From: Ensifer adhaerens
GTDB lineage: Bacteria > Pseudomonadota > Alphaproteobacteria > Rhizobiales > Rhizobiaceae
Assembly (NCBI RefSeq): GCF_028993555.1
Contig: NZ_CP118611.1
Location: forward strand, 124,001-188,000
Direction: 5' to 3'
Length of the DNA stretch: 64,000 bases
Within the stretch, counting starts at the first letter, position 1. Each line of letters starts with the position of its first letter. Positions 18,132-28,700 of this stretch are shown piece after piece. The notes beneath the pieces were generated by a model that had not been told where the DNA came from, ran no database searches, and saw only the letters and a list, made by a program, of their open reading frames with translations. Both the position numbers and the translations under genes were made by a program.

Positions 18132-18482
18132 TTAGCGAACGTAGATCGTCAGACCGCCGTCAGTCGCCTGTTCAGCGCCACCAATGTTATCCATCTCGAC
18201 GTTCTGAGCCTTCAGCTTTTCAGCCAGGGACTTGTTCGCCTTGACCGCGTCGAGCAGCGCTGCGCGTTGTTCCGGCGAGGCATGCTCGACCCACATGCGC
18301 GTTTGGTTCTGCTCCGCAAGTGTGCTTACGTCGACGACATTGATCTTGTCGCCGCTGTAGTTGCGCACAGTTTGCTCAATCTCTTTGGGCCAGTCCATTG
18401 CGGCACCTTGGCCGTGCGCGATCCCAGCGAAGCTCAGGGCGGAGAGGCAGGCAATCATAGAAAAAGTCGCAATGCGGTTCAT
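18132..18482 (-). CDS. Small secreted protein, unknown function
   Basis: 116 residues. ATG at 18482 preferred over 18488 because the AAGGAG site is 7 bp upstream of the former and only 1 bp from the latter. Signal peptide MNRIATFSMIACLSALSFAG, cleaved near IAHGQG, giving a ~92-residue periplasmic protein rich in charged residues. It ends in GLTIYVR, and an internal DKINVVDVSTLAEQNQTRMW could form a strand. No family recognised. Monocistronic, in a neighbourhood of remnants. Confidence 0.7.
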   Translation of the reverse strand: MNRIATFSMIACLSALSFAGIAHGQGAAMDWPKEIEQTVRNYSGDKINVVDVSTLAEQNQTRMWVEHASPEQRAALLDAVKANKSLAEKLKAQNVEMDNIGGAEQATDGGLTIYVR

Positions 18483-18835
18483 TGTCATGCTCCTTCCTAG
18501 GTTTTGCGCTTGTGACCGGGCGGCAACCAAGCGCGGCTGCTCAAACAACTCGTCGCAACTGAGATTACGCGAAACTCCACCGAGCGATATTGTCCTTAGG
18601 GGAAGTCGTCCGGACTTGCCGGCCGCTGGTAAGATCGACGGCCACGAGGCTCTACAAGTTTCACTGACCGACTAAGGTAGGTGCGTCCCAGGATCACGGA
18701 CACCAAAGCTGAAGGTACTCGAAGCGTGGCGTGCGATGTTCCAGGGGGCGAGGGAGCGTCCACGACTTGATCAGTTTGTGAACGAAAAATTGGATCGCTG
18801 CCTATTATCCTTTGGGGAGGCGGGCTCGAGCGCCT
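18483..18835. other. Intergenic region, nothing recognised
   Basis: 353 bp between two minus-strand genes; it should hold the promoter of the small secreted protein and possibly the end of the receiver transcript. No reading frame or strong hairpin seen. Confidence 0.5.
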
Positions 18836-19267
18836 TCAATCGTCTGGCGAAACAGTCAATGCCCTGTTGACCGCGCTGATCAACTTGTCGGCCGGGAATG
18901 GCTTATGCAGATAGGCGATGCAGCCCCCTTGGATCGCCGCCGACTCGAGCGCCTGATCGTCGACGGCGGTGATGAAGATGACCTTGATCTTCGAGCCGGA
19001 GTCCTTAAGCCGATGCCAGAGTTCGATGCCGGATATGCCGCCGAGATGGACATCAAGCACGATGCAGCTGATCTCGCTCAATATGGCGCGGCTGAGAAAG
19101 GCCTCGGCCGAGACAAATCCTTCCGTCGCGAAACCATGCGCGTTCAAGAGCCGTGCGACGCTCTTGCGCATGCTCGGATCGTCTTCCACGACGGCCACTT
19201 TGCGTTGGCTTTCCAAGTGGATGCCTTTCTGAGGCCCATGCGGAAGGGCATGTCCAGCCCCGATCAT
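18836..19267 (-). CDS. Stand-alone response regulator receiver domain
   Basis: 143 residues (start uncertain; the receiver itself begins at QRKVAVVEDDPSMRKS near residue 21). Acidic pocket EDD, phospho-acceptor Asp in CIVLDVHLGGISG, switch Thr in FITAVDD and Lys in YLHKPF are all present; no output domain. It is encoded 38 bp downstream of the FixJ-like regulator on the same strand, so it probably takes phosphate from the same kinase. It may act as a phosphate sink or connect to another partner. No DNA-binding domain. Confidence 0.88.
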   Translation of the reverse strand: MIGAGHALPHGPQKGIHLESQRKVAVVEDDPSMRKSVARLLNAHGFATEGFVSAEAFLSRAILSEISCIVLDVHLGGISGIELWHRLKDSGSKIKVIFITAVDDQALESAAIQGGCIAYLHKPFPADKLISAVNRALTVSPDD

Positions 19268-19305
19268 GACGATCGTAGGACCAACGTCGAAGGCTGGATA
19301 TTGTC

Positions 19306-19977
19306 CTATGGGGAAGTGCGGCGAACGGCATCGTGCACATCTTCAGGCGGTTTTGCTGTCGGGTCGAGAAGTCTCAGTCTCTCTGCGATCGACACGGCCT
19401 CGGCCAGCGAATGAACGCCAAGCTTTTCCATGACGTTGTGCCGGTGCGCCTTGACGGTTCGCTCGGAGGTACCGAGATCGTAAGCGATCTGCTTATTGAG
19501 TTTGCCGCGGACGATCAGGCCGAAAACTTCGAACTCGCGTGGCGTCAGGGTCTCCAGACGCGCTTGGAGTGCATTGACGCGATCGAGTTCGGCGCGCCGT
19601 ATCTCTGAGCGAAGCAGCGCCCGCTCAACGGCCTCCAGCAACGCCTCCCTCGGGGCCGGCTTCTCCAGGAAGTCTTCGGCGCCGGCCTTCATCGCCCGGA
19701 CGCTCGCCGTGATGTCGCCACGTCCCGTCAGAAACACGATTGGCAGCAGCGGCGCTTTCTCGGTGAGCCGGTCCTGCAACTCGAGCCCACTCAGACCCGG
19801 CATCTGCAGGTCAAGGAGAATGCATCCGGGGGCAGAGCGCGGCAGATGGGCCAAAAGCTCTTCACCCGAGCCATAGGTGACGACACCAAAGCCGGATGCC
19901 TCCATCAACCGTGCCAGCGCGGTGCGATAGGACTTGTCGTCGTCGACGATATGAATGACGGGTTCCAATTGGGTCAT
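19306..19977 (-). CDS. FixJ/NarL-type response regulator
   Basis: 223 residues. ATG at 19977 (MTQLEPVIHIVDDDKS) overlaps the kinase stop as ATGA; the longer frame is discarded. Receiver: DDD pocket, phospho-acceptor in CILLDLQMPGLSG, Thr in FLTGRGD, Lys in FLEKPA. LuxR-type helix-turn-helix at residues ~143-200 with LTPREFEVFGLIVRGKLNKQ and VKAHRHNVMEKL. FixJ-class regulators activate transcription when phosphorylated by the cognate kinase. The divergent sulfatase gene 2.5 kb away is the nearest candidate target (inference). Confidence 0.92.
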   Translation of the reverse strand: MTQLEPVIHIVDDDKSYRTALARLMEASGFGVVTYGSGEELLAHLPRSAPGCILLDLQMPGLSGLELQDRLTEKAPLLPIVFLTGRGDITASVRAMKAGAEDFLEKPAPREALLEAVERALLRSEIRRAELDRVNALQARLETLTPREFEVFGLIVRGKLNKQIAYDLGTSERTVKAHRHNVMEKLGVHSLAEAVSIAERLRLLDPTAKPPEDVHDAVRRTSP

Positions 19978-21857
19978 CCGGGGTGAGCAAGCGGCAGGAC
20001 AAAACGAAACACGGCGCCGCCTTCGGCACGATTGTCCGCCCATATCTTGCCGCCATAGGTTTCGATGATCGCGCGGGCGATCGAGAGACCCAGCCCAGTG
20101 CCTGTGGGCTTGGTCGTGTAGAACGCATGGAAAACATGGTCGAGCTGGTCGCTCGGGATGCCGCGGCCGGTATCGGAGATCGATAGCTCAACCTTGGAAT
20201 TCTCGATCAGCGCGGTCTGAAAGACCAACCTCCGTTCAGTCGCCGCGGCGTCGACCATGGCATCCATCGCATTGGTGGCGAGGTTGAGAATGACCTGCTG
20301 GAGATGTACCTTGTCGGCCCGCACTGGCAGCGCCCGGGTTGGGTCGCTGGAGCTGACGACGATGCTTTTTTGTCCCGCCTCGGCGCGAAGGATACAGATC
20401 GCGCTGTTGACCACCTCGTTCAGGTCGAATTCCTGCCAGTCGATCTCGCTTCGCTTCTTCAGCAGTCCCCTCAGTCGAACAATAATGTCGCTGGCACGCT
20501 GGTCGTCCTCGCCGATGTCTACGAGAATCTGCCGGATAAGGTTGAGATCCGGCCGCTCTTTTCGAAGCAGGATTTCGATGGCATCGACATTGCTGCGGAT
20601 CGCCCCGAGCGGCTGGTTCAGTTCGTGAGCGATCGATGCCGAGAGCGCTCCCGCCGTCGCCGACTGGTTGAGATGAACGAGCTCAAGCAGACGAAGCCGG
20701 GATTCCTGCTCCGCGGCGCGCCGGCGATGTTGCTCGAACAGAAGCACCGTGATGATCGCCGCCTGAAGCGCAAGCGCCGCAACGATGCTGATGATCGCTG
20801 CCCAGTATGTTTCCCAGAGGCTCTTCTCCTTGAAGCTCACGACGGTCCCTGCAGGAAGCCCGCTCTCCGGTAAACCCCAGCGCGTCAACTCTCTCGCGTC
20901 GGCGACAAAGGTTTTCGGCACGTTGACGTTGGCGATCGATTTTCCCGCGATCGCGTCGATGGCGAGTTCGGCGACCGCCTTTCCGACTGACTCGAAGGTG
21001 ACGGTATTACCACCGACGGCGCCGTGGCCGATATAAGTGGAATACGGACCGTAGACCGGAGCGCTCGCCTTGGCGGCAATCCGTTCGAGAGCGTTGCGAG
21101 GAATGAAGTTGCGGCCGCTGCGATCGGTAAAGACGGTCAGGACAAGAATGATGCTCCCTTCCGGCACATGCGAGGCGCGGTCCGCGAATTCATCGATGGT
21201 CAAATCCTCGACGTAGGTCGTTCTAAGACCGCTTGCGGGGCCGGCGAGACTCCTGCGCGCCGTCGCAAGCCAGGAGCGGTCGAAATCTGAGGACCCACCG
21301 ATGATGACCAGATCGCGGGCATCCGGCTGGAGACCGCGCGCCATGAGAAGGGTTTTTGCGATGTCATACTCGCTAAAGGCTCCGACGACGTCGCTCGGTA
21401 GGCTCAACTTCGCGGCGTCCGCGCCGCTGAAACCGCAGAACACGATCTTCGCATCCGGGGCGATCGCATGCCGGTACCTGACGATGAAGCCCGTTGCCTC
21501 CTCACCAAGCGCAATCACTACATGCGGATGTCGGTCGGCGTATTTCTCACTGAGATATCGCGCCATCCGGTCGATGTGAACCTTCTCGGGGAACCTGGAA
21601 AGGTCGAGAAATTCCGAGAACAGATCGACCTTCCCCGCTGTCGCCTGCTGCAGTCGATTTCTCAGGGTCTCGCCAGCAATAGTTGTTGCCGGAATCCTCT
21701 CGTCATAGGGATAGAGGATGAGGATGCGTGGCACCTGGTCCACGACCTCCGCCGACAAGGGCCCGGCCGTCACAAGGGTCAAGAACAGCAGAAGGCAAAG
21801 AAATGCGGATGCGATCCAGGTCAACGGGTTCCATGGTTTCGTTGATGCACGAACCAT
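19974..21857 (-). CDS. Membrane sensor histidine kinase with periplasmic substrate-binding-like domain
   Basis: 627 residues from the ATG at 21857 (AAGGA 8 bp upstream); the frame runs to 22031 but the extra residues look non-coding. Signal-anchor helix (WIASAFLCLLLFLTLV), then a ~290-residue periplasmic domain resembling ABC-transporter substrate-binding (PF04392-type) folds, and a second helix (AAIISIVAALALQAAIITVL). HisKA carries HELNQPLGAIRSN (phospho-His) and HATPase has N-box NLATNAMDAM, G1 DTGRGIP and G2 GTGLGLS. It is likely to sense a small periplasmic ligand and phosphorylate the FixJ-like regulator with which it overlaps. The ligand is unknown. Confidence 0.92.
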   Translation of the reverse strand: MVRASTKPWNPLTWIASAFLCLLLFLTLVTAGPLSAEVVDQVPRILILYPYDERIPATTIAGETLRNRLQQATAGKVDLFSEFLDLSRFPEKVHIDRMARYLSEKYADRHPHVVIALGEEATGFIVRYRHAIAPDAKIVFCGFSGADAAKLSLPSDVVGAFSEYDIAKTLLMARGLQPDARDLVIIGGSSDFDRSWLATARRSLAGPASGLRTTYVEDLTIDEFADRASHVPEGSIILVLTVFTDRSGRNFIPRNALERIAAKASAPVYGPYSTYIGHGAVGGNTVTFESVGKAVAELAIDAIAGKSIANVNVPKTFVADARELTRWGLPESGLPAGTVVSFKEKSLWETYWAAIISIVAALALQAAIITVLLFEQHRRRAAEQESRLRLLELVHLNQSATAGALSASIAHELNQPLGAIRSNVDAIEILLRKERPDLNLIRQILVDIGEDDQRASDIIVRLRGLLKKRSEIDWQEFDLNEVVNSAICILRAEAGQKSIVVSSSDPTRALPVRADKVHLQQVILNLATNAMDAMVDAAATERRLVFQTALIENSKVELSISDTGRGIPSDQLDHVFHAFYTTKPTGTGLGLSIARAIIETYGGKIWADNRAEGGAVFRFVLPLAHPG

Positions 21858-22488
21858 ATTGAACGTCCTTTGCGCCATTGTCCGTCTATGCGTTCGGATG
21901 TGCGATGCGGCCGGGGCGGTTGCTCGTCGGCGTTCAACTATTTCAGAATCTAGTCCCGTCCCCCGCGCCAAAACCGTGCTGCGTCCGGTTTCTACACGCA
22001 TGCGATTGCTGATCGATCCAGACCGCGCCAATTCGTACGCGCTGCCCCAAAGGACAATATCGCCGAGGCGCGTTCCTGACTAGGCTGGGATGCAATCAGT
22101 GGCTTTCGCGTAAGTAGCAATTGCGTGAACTCGGCGTAGTTCCAGGTTCGACGACAACAGACGCGCGGCGACTTCGGCGCACCTATCAGTGCAAGGATAG
22201 GCACGTGGTCAGGCCACCGTGAGCCAACTTCCGGTTCGGAAAACGCGTCGCTGCACGTTCGGCGGAGGATGAACGACTGTTGCAACCATTAGTTATGGTC
22301 TTGGTGTAGATGAAGGCGTGCCCTTCTTTTGCTTCTACGCCCAACCGCGTTGACCGCCTGGCCGCGCCGCCATGCAGACCGGGCGCATTCCGAACCGCAA
22401 CGGCATGACCACAATTGCCTTCCAGGGCCAAGGCCAAAGGGGCGCAGGCTGCCGGCCCATTTCGGGCAGCCAGGGAGGAATCCAGACC
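21858..22488. other. Divergent intergenic region between kinase and sulfatase
   Basis: 631 bp that must contain the promoters of the kinase operon (leftward) and the sulfatase (rightward). No recognised gene. The sulfatase reading frame is open from 22372 but lacks a ribosome site before 22489. I found no clear sigma-54 element or large palindrome. Confidence 0.5.
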
Positions 22489-24174
22489 ATGAGCAGGATG
22501 AAAAACATCTGGTTCGGTCTGCTGGCTTCCACTTTTGTTGCGTCAGCAACAACTATGCCGGCAGCCGCGCAAGATCAGCAAAAGCCCAACATTGTCGTCA
22601 TCATGGGCGATGATGTTGGTTGGTTCAACATTGGCGCCTATCACCGGGGTATCATGTCCGGGAAGACACCAAACCTCGACAAGCTTGCCGCCGAGGGCAT
22701 GCTATTCACCGACTACTACGCGGAAGCAAGCTGCACCGCGGGTCGAGCAAGCTTCATCACAGGTGAGATCCCGTTGCGCACCGGCTTGACGACCGTCGGT
22801 CAAGCGGGGGCAGACGTCGGCATGCCGGACAAGGCGGCAACCCTGGCCACCGTCCTCAAGGCCCAGGGATACGCCACCGGCCAGTTCGGCAAGAACCATC
22901 TTGGAGATTTGAACAAGTACCTGCCGACGCTGCATGGCTTCGATGAGTTCTTCGGCTATCTCTATCACCTTGATGCGATGTCAGACCCCTATTGGTATTC
23001 GTTCCCGAATGACCAATCGTACCGGGACAAGGTGGGGCCACGCAATTTGGTCCACAGCTTTGCAACGGACACGGACGACACAACCGAACAGCCGCGTTGG
23101 GGCAAGATCGGCAAGCAGAGGATCGTGGACGAGGGCCCACTGGCGCCGTATCCCGACATGGCCAACGTGCCGAACATGCACGACATAATACCCAAGGCCA
23201 AGTACGACATGGGCACGTTCGACGAAGTGCTGGTGAAGGCTTCGTGCGATTTCATGGACAAAGCCAAGACCGACGGCAAGCCGTTTTTCGTCTGGCACAA
23301 CACGACGCGCATGCACGTCTGGACTTTTCTGTCGCCCAAATACCAAGCCCTCATGAACAGCGACACAAACTACGGCCTCGAAGAAGCTGGAGTGGCACAG
23401 CTTGATGACAGCGTGGGCGCTCTCATGAAATGCGTGGAAGATGCGGGTGAGACCGACAACACCATCGTTGTTTTCACGACCGACAATGGGGCGGAGGTTT
23501 TTACCTGGCCCGACGGTGGCATGACCCCGTTCAAGGGCACCAAGGGTACCGTAATGGAAGGCGGCTTCCGCGCACCGGCCATCATTCGCTGGCCCGGCAA
23601 GGTCAAGCAGGGTAGCGTCGAGAACGGCATATTTTCGGCCCTGGATTGGTTCCCCACATTGGCGGCGGCAGCCGGCAACACCGAGATCACTGAGCAGTTG
23701 CTCAAGGGTGTGAAGCTGGGCGACAGGACCTACAAGAATCATCTTGATGGCTACAATCAGGTGGGCCTGCTGGAGGGAAAAACCCCATCTGCACGGCATG
23801 AATTCTTCTACTTCGGCGGCCCTTCTCTGGGGGCGGTTCGCATCGACAACTTCAAGTTCCAGTTCTTCCAACAGCCGCAGGGCTGGCCCGGTGGCAAGGT
23901 AACAACCGACATGCCCACCATGGTAAATATCCGCCAGGACCCATTCGAGCGGACACCGTCGATTGGTCAGCAAAGCCTCAATGACCTCGGCGGGGGCTAT
24001 ATGAATGACTTCTTCGCTCGCGAGTTCTGGCGGTTCGTCAGCGTCCAGCAGGAGGTCGCGAAACTGGCGCTCACGGCGATTGACTATCCGCCGATGCAAG
24101 ACCCGGCTTCGTTCAATCTTGATGCTGTCAAGCGGCAGATCGACGCCGCAATTAAGAACAAGCCTGGTAACTAG
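22489..24174 (+). CDS. Periplasmic arylsulfatase-family hydrolase
   Basis: 561 residues from the ATG at 22489 (GGAGGA 10 bp upstream). Signal peptide MKNIWFGLLASTFVASATTM ends near AAAQD. The sulfatase fold starts NIVVIMGDDVGW (Asp-Asp metal ligands). The formylglycine motif is CTAGR at residue 82, a Cys-type site with Ala in place of Pro, and GYATGQFGKNHLGD follows with the Lys/His pair. FTTDNGAE carries the late Asp-Asn metal ligands. It hydrolyses sulfate esters (or phosphonate esters in related groups) in the periplasm; the Cys needs formylglycine-generating enzyme encoded elsewhere. It may be controlled by the adjacent two-component system. Confidence 0.88.
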   Translation: MSRMKNIWFGLLASTFVASATTMPAAAQDQQKPNIVVIMGDDVGWFNIGAYHRGIMSGKTPNLDKLAAEGMLFTDYYAEASCTAGRASFITGEIPLRTGLTTVGQAGADVGMPDKAATLATVLKAQGYATGQFGKNHLGDLNKYLPTLHGFDEFFGYLYHLDAMSDPYWYSFPNDQSYRDKVGPRNLVHSFATDTDDTTEQPRWGKIGKQRIVDEGPLAPYPDMANVPNMHDIIPKAKYDMGTFDEVLVKASCDFMDKAKTDGKPFFVWHNTTRMHVWTFLSPKYQALMNSDTNYGLEEAGVAQLDDSVGALMKCVEDAGETDNTIVVFTTDNGAEVFTWPDGGMTPFKGTKGTVMEGGFRAPAIIRWPGKVKQGSVENGIFSALDWFPTLAAAAGNTEITEQLLKGVKLGDRTYKNHLDGYNQVGLLEGKTPSARHEFFYFGGPSLGAVRIDNFKFQFFQQPQGWPGGKVTTDMPTMVNIRQDPFERTPSIGQQSLNDLGGGYMNDFFAREFWRFVSVQQEVAKLALTAIDYPPMQDPASFNLDAVKRQIDAAIKNKPGN

Positions 24175-25036
24175 AAGGCAGGCTCAACACGACGGGCGGC
24201 TTTCCAGGGCCGCCCGTCTGGTTCCGAGGCACAGTTCCGCGCACGTCTCAAGGGACGATCCGGGAACCGGGACACCTAACCCATGGAGGGCTCGTTATGT
24301 CTGTGGCACGCGGTCACCTGGGACGCATCGCCATCGGCTATTTTTAATGGGCCGGGCGGGCGGATGAATATCGGTCGTCGCCTGGCAGGTGATCGACGAT
24401 GCCAAGGATGCCGAAGCCTTCGCCGCAAGCTCGAAGCCCGCCCGATTGGTACGCGACACGTCACCTCGATCTCGGACGCAATCCTCTTGGCACGAAACTG
24501 ATCGAGTTCAAGGGCCATATCGGCGCGCGCCGCCTTCTCGACCTCTCACGGTGCGGACACAACAACACGGGACTGCCGATCGCTCTTGCCCGCGCCGACG
24601 CCCTGGCGCGCGGGATCGTCATCAACGGATTGGTGATACTCATCAGGCCCTCCAATTCCACCGTGCAGAACCCGGTCATAGTCGGCCCGGCGCGAATGCC
24701 TCTTTTTGAAAAGGCTTCGACTACCCAAAGAACCTTCCCGCTCACTTTTTTCCGCTCCCCGCCACGCCTTTACGGCTGCCAGGGTTCGGGCCTTGTCGAC
24801 TTCGACGAGGAACAACGAAAAATGTCAACGGCAAGAATTGCAGCCAGCCGCCGTTCCGCACGAACTGCTTCCATAACCACCTCTCCCAAAGGTGTAGACG
24901 GCCTCGCTATGGCGTTGGTCAGGGGCGGGAACACCCTGCCTCCTCGCTTCCGAAGCTACACCCGAGACCGCCGATTGCAGGCGATGAAATCTCCGGGAGA
25001 TGACCGGGCACACGCATGTAGCAGGTTTGGCCAATT
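24175..25036. other. Non-coding region with a gene relic
   Basis: 862 bp between the sulfatase and the IalB gene, converging on it from both sides. It contains the DUF1194 relic described separately; the remaining ~370 bp (24665-25036) show no recognisable coding signal. Confidence 0.55.
24370..24665 (+). pseudogene. DUF1194 gene relic with several frameshifts
   Basis: Three frames piece together a DUF1194 (von Willebrand A-like) protein. WQVIDDAKDAEAFAAS comes first, then HVTSISDAIL, then GTKLIEFKGHIGARRLLDLS followed by HNNTGLPIALARADALARGI and VINGLVIL. The final stretch matches the family's conserved IDVSGDG-NN-G...ARGI-INGL-I end. Shifts near 24450 and 24500 and the lack of a start or signal peptide show it is decayed. 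It may be a former partner of the sulfatase. Confidence 0.65.
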
Positions 25037-25690
25037 CTAGCGTGCCAGCGTCTCCACACGGTCAAGCGCAGTGCCGAATCCTTGCAGGGAGATTGAGAAC
25101 GGTGCCGCTGCCCCGCCATCAGCGACTGCCTTGACCTTGAGCGCCGCGCCGGCGCGCAGCGCGACCAGCGTTGGGGTGTCGAAGGTCACTGAAACGAGGC
25201 ACCCGGCCGGGACGCAAGTGCGGAAGTGCACGGGCTGCATCGCCTGCTTGTCGTCGATCTGGAAGGTGACGCCGGGCTCGAGCGCCAGACCGAACGGCAG
25301 AACCAGCGTGCCCGACACAGTATTTACGGACAGTGCATTCAACTCGATTGCTAGCACGCGCTGTCCGTTCTCTTGTACCTGGACCTGCGACAGCGCACAG
25401 CGCTTTGCGTTGCCATCCTGCACGCAGGCGACGCGCCAGTCCTTGTAGGTCTCGTTCAGCGACGATGCGCCGCCCGGCAAGGACGATCCCGTTGCAGCAA
25501 CGGTAGTTTGGCCACTTGCCTGGGCCACCTGGAAACGCTGCGGCGCAGGATCGTCGTGGGTGTCGGTGACCGGTGTGGGCTGGGTCGGGCTCGAAGACGC
25601 GAATTCCGGGACAAGGTATAGTGCCACGCCCACGGCAATCGCGAGCACTGCGGAAGAGAGTCCAAGGAACCGGATATTGCTGCTTGTCAT
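25037..25690 (-). CDS. Invasion-associated locus B (IalB) family protein
   Basis: 217 residues from the ATG at 25690. N-terminal signal or anchor (LGLSSAVLAIAVGVALYLV), a Pro/Thr-rich linker to ~residue 75, then the IalB domain. The domain begins YKDWRVACVQDGNAKRCALS and has conserved Cys pairs (CVQ, RCAL, RTCVPAGC) and a beta-rich core. The family is periplasmic or outer-surface and is linked to host-cell invasion in Bartonella; in free-living relatives the function is unknown. It lies 10 bp downstream of the giant autotransporter on the same strand, so it is probably co-transcribed and may assist it. Confidence 0.88.
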   Translation of the reverse strand: MTSSNIRFLGLSSAVLAIAVGVALYLVPEFASSSPTQPTPVTDTHDDPAPQRFQVAQASGQTTVAATGSSLPGGASSLNETYKDWRVACVQDGNAKRCALSQVQVQENGQRVLAIELNALSVNTVSGTLVLPFGLALEPGVTFQIDDKQAMQPVHFRTCVPAGCLVSVTFDTPTLVALRAGAALKVKAVADGGAAAPFSISLQGFGTALDRVETLAR

Positions 25691-25700
25691 GCAAGGGCTT

Positions 25701-28700
25701 TCAGAACTTGATGTTGAGATTGACGCGAGCGGACTGATCGGAGACGTCCGAGCCGAACTGGCCCGCATAGGTCACGCCGAGCGTTGCGCTTGGCGAAAGG
25801 GCGTAGTCGAGACCGGCTTCAATCACAGCCACGTTGCGCGCGATTGGAACCCCTGCGATCGAAAAGGTGTCGCCGCCACCGGCAAAGCGCATCGCCGAGA
25901 GTGGCAGCACATCACCGAAGGCGTGACGCCAGCCTGCCATGCCTTTGACCGTCAGGGCCGCGCCGTTGAGGTCGAAGGTGGTCGAGGCGCGAAGACCCAG
26001 TGTCGTCAGCGTCGATTCGGTCGTGTCGCTCTGGCCGCCGAGTGCGGCAGCGCCGCCGCTCTCGGTGAAGCCATCCGTATGAACACTGACAAGAGCGACA
26101 TTGGCAAAGGGCTCGAACCGGGCCGCGCCCATGGGGAAGCCGTAGCCAAGTTCGCCGAAGACCTGCGCCGTGCCTGCATCGTAGTCGCCCTTCAAGGTGT
26201 TGTTGAACCCGGGGATGTTGACGTTCCGTGAGGTCGAGACGTCATGCCAGGTGTAGGCGGCACCGGCCCGCAGGGCGAGATCACCCCAGTTCGCGCCGCC
26301 ATAAAGGCCAACGTGGTAGTTATCGCTCGAACCGGACGAATAGCGGTCCTTCACGTCAAAACTGGTGTGGCTGTAGCCCGCGATCGCGCCGAAGCGCCAG
26401 TTGTCGAACGCCGGGGCGTCCGCTCCAGCGAAGAATCCACCCGTCGAGCGGTTGAGACGCGCGGCGTTGCCGTCGCCATCGGTGTGCCCCCAGGAGCCGA
26501 ACCCCTGGCTCCAGAACGCCAGGCGATCGGTTGTCGCGTCGACCGCGACCGGCTTGCCGTCGACATAGCTCGTAACCGTACTGTTCGCGGTGTCGACCGT
26601 GTCAAAAGCCGCGCGAAGGCGTTCGTTGATGGCGTTGCGGGTGAAGCGGCTGTCTTCGGTGAGCGCCGACTTCAGCGATGCATGGATCTCGCCCGACAGC
26701 TGGTCGAAGGCGTTTCGCGCCTGCGGTGCCGACAGGTTCGTGATGGCGTTGTAGACCGTATTGCTTCGGCCGAGGCTTTCGACGCCGTCGCCGGTGGCGA
26801 TCTGGTTCGGTGTCACGCCGACGCTGGAGAAGTCGATATTGTTGCGGGTCAGCTTCAGATAAGCGTTGCTGGCGTCGTAGCTGAGTGAAGGATCGAGGAA
26901 AGCGAGGTTCGAGCTCACGCCGCCGAAAGTGCCGCTCCGGCCGCCGTTGGCGGTCAGGATCGTGTACTTTGTCTCCGGCGCATAGCTACCCGTGTCCGCC
27001 AGAACCTTGACCGAGCCTCCGCCGATGGTCGCCGTTCCGGTGGCAACGATCCTGTCTGACTGGCCGGCCGCGTTCACCTCGACCTCGTAGGTCGAGCCTG
27101 CTGCAAGGGTAACGTTTCCGGCGACGTTGAGCGTGCCGATCGAGTTGCCCGGGGCGACCGTGCCCGAGACCTTCACGTTGCGCACCGAACCGGAACCTTG
27201 CAGACGACCGCCAGCCAGCACGTCGACGGTGCCGCCGAGTACGCCGTTGACCGAGAGCGTGCCGTTCCCGACCGTGGTTGTCCCGGAGAAAGCGGAGGAA
27301 TTGCCGGTCAGGTTAAGCTTGCCCAGGCCAGTCTTGTTAAAGTCGCCATTGCCCGAAAGCACGCCGGCATAGGCCGCGTTGGCGGCCTGGTCGAACGCCA
27401 GGGATGCGCCCGAGGCGATGGCGGCATTGCCTGTGAAGCGTTCGGCTGAGGAGACCAGCGCGCCGGCCTCCACTGTCCAGTCGAGCGATGACGTGCCGGT
27501 CAGGGTGAGCGCGCCCGCGCCGCGCTTCGTCATTGTGCCGCGCGCGCCGTTGAGCGCGCTGATATCGCCGGCAAAGCTCGCGTCACTGACCTGGTCGAAG
27601 GCGACCGATCCGGCATTGCGAATGTCGCCCGAGATCGACCTTGCGTTGCCGATCAGCGTGCCGGCCGCAACCAGGGTGTTGCCATAGGCGTTTGCCCCGT
27701 TGTCGAGCCTCAGCGTGCCATTGCCCTGCTTGATCAGGTCGCCGCTGCCAGAGACGATCCCGGTCACACCAAACTCAGTATTCGCGGCAACATCGAAGCG
27801 ACCGGCCTGCCTCAACGACACGGCGCGCGCGGTGTCGAAGCTCGCCGTGGTCATGAGCGTACCACCCGAGAAGCTCAAGCCGCCCGTGGTCGCGCCGAGA
27901 TTGGCGTCGCGCGAAATGGACAGCACGCCGCCTGCTATCGTAGTGCCGCCCGTGTAGCTGTTGCTTCCGGTCAGGATGAGGGTGCCCGCGCCGGCCTTGG
28001 TCAGTGAACTACCGCTCCAGCCCGTGGTGGAATTCGCCACCTGGTCGGCAAGTGCTGCGCCCACCGTGAAGCTGTCGGTGGCATCGGTCAGCGTGAAGGT
28101 GCCATGAGCGAGATTGTTGCCGGCGGTCCAGCTCAGGCCATAACTTGCGAGGTACTGCAGGTTGTCGGCGGATTTGCGGGCGGACACGGTGAGATAGTCG
28201 ACCGTGCCGTTGAAGCCGCCCACGGTGACGCTGGCGAAGTCGCCGCTTATACCAGAGCGGGTGTCGATCAGCACCTTGTCGAGTTGGCTCGCATCGTTGA
28301 TGCCGCCGATGCTGAAGGCGACGCCATCGCCGATCGTGACGCGGTTGGCGGTCAGCGTGGAGCTGTTCGTGCCGGCGACGACGGACAGCGCGGTGTCGTC
28401 GTCGAGGGTGACTGCCCGTTCGACGGTCAGGGTCGTTGGCGTCAGGATCGCCAGCGTGCCGCCGGTCACCGTCAGGTTTCCGCCCAGACTGTTGCTACCG
28501 CCCGCGCTGCCGTCGCCGAACTGCAAGCGCCCACCGGAGACGATGGTGTCGCCCATATAGGCATTGCTGCCGGTCAGGACCGCTGTGCCTGAACCGATCT
28601 GCTGCACAGTGCCGCTGCCCGAGATCGAGCCGGAGAAGGTGAGCGTGTCAGAGCGGTTGAAGGCCAGCACCCCGTGGTTAAGAACGTTGCCGGCAATCGC

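Noticed and set aside
22981..24099. 372-codon minus-strand frame opposite the sulfatase
   Set aside because: Shadow of the sulfatase gene; no start site or family pattern.
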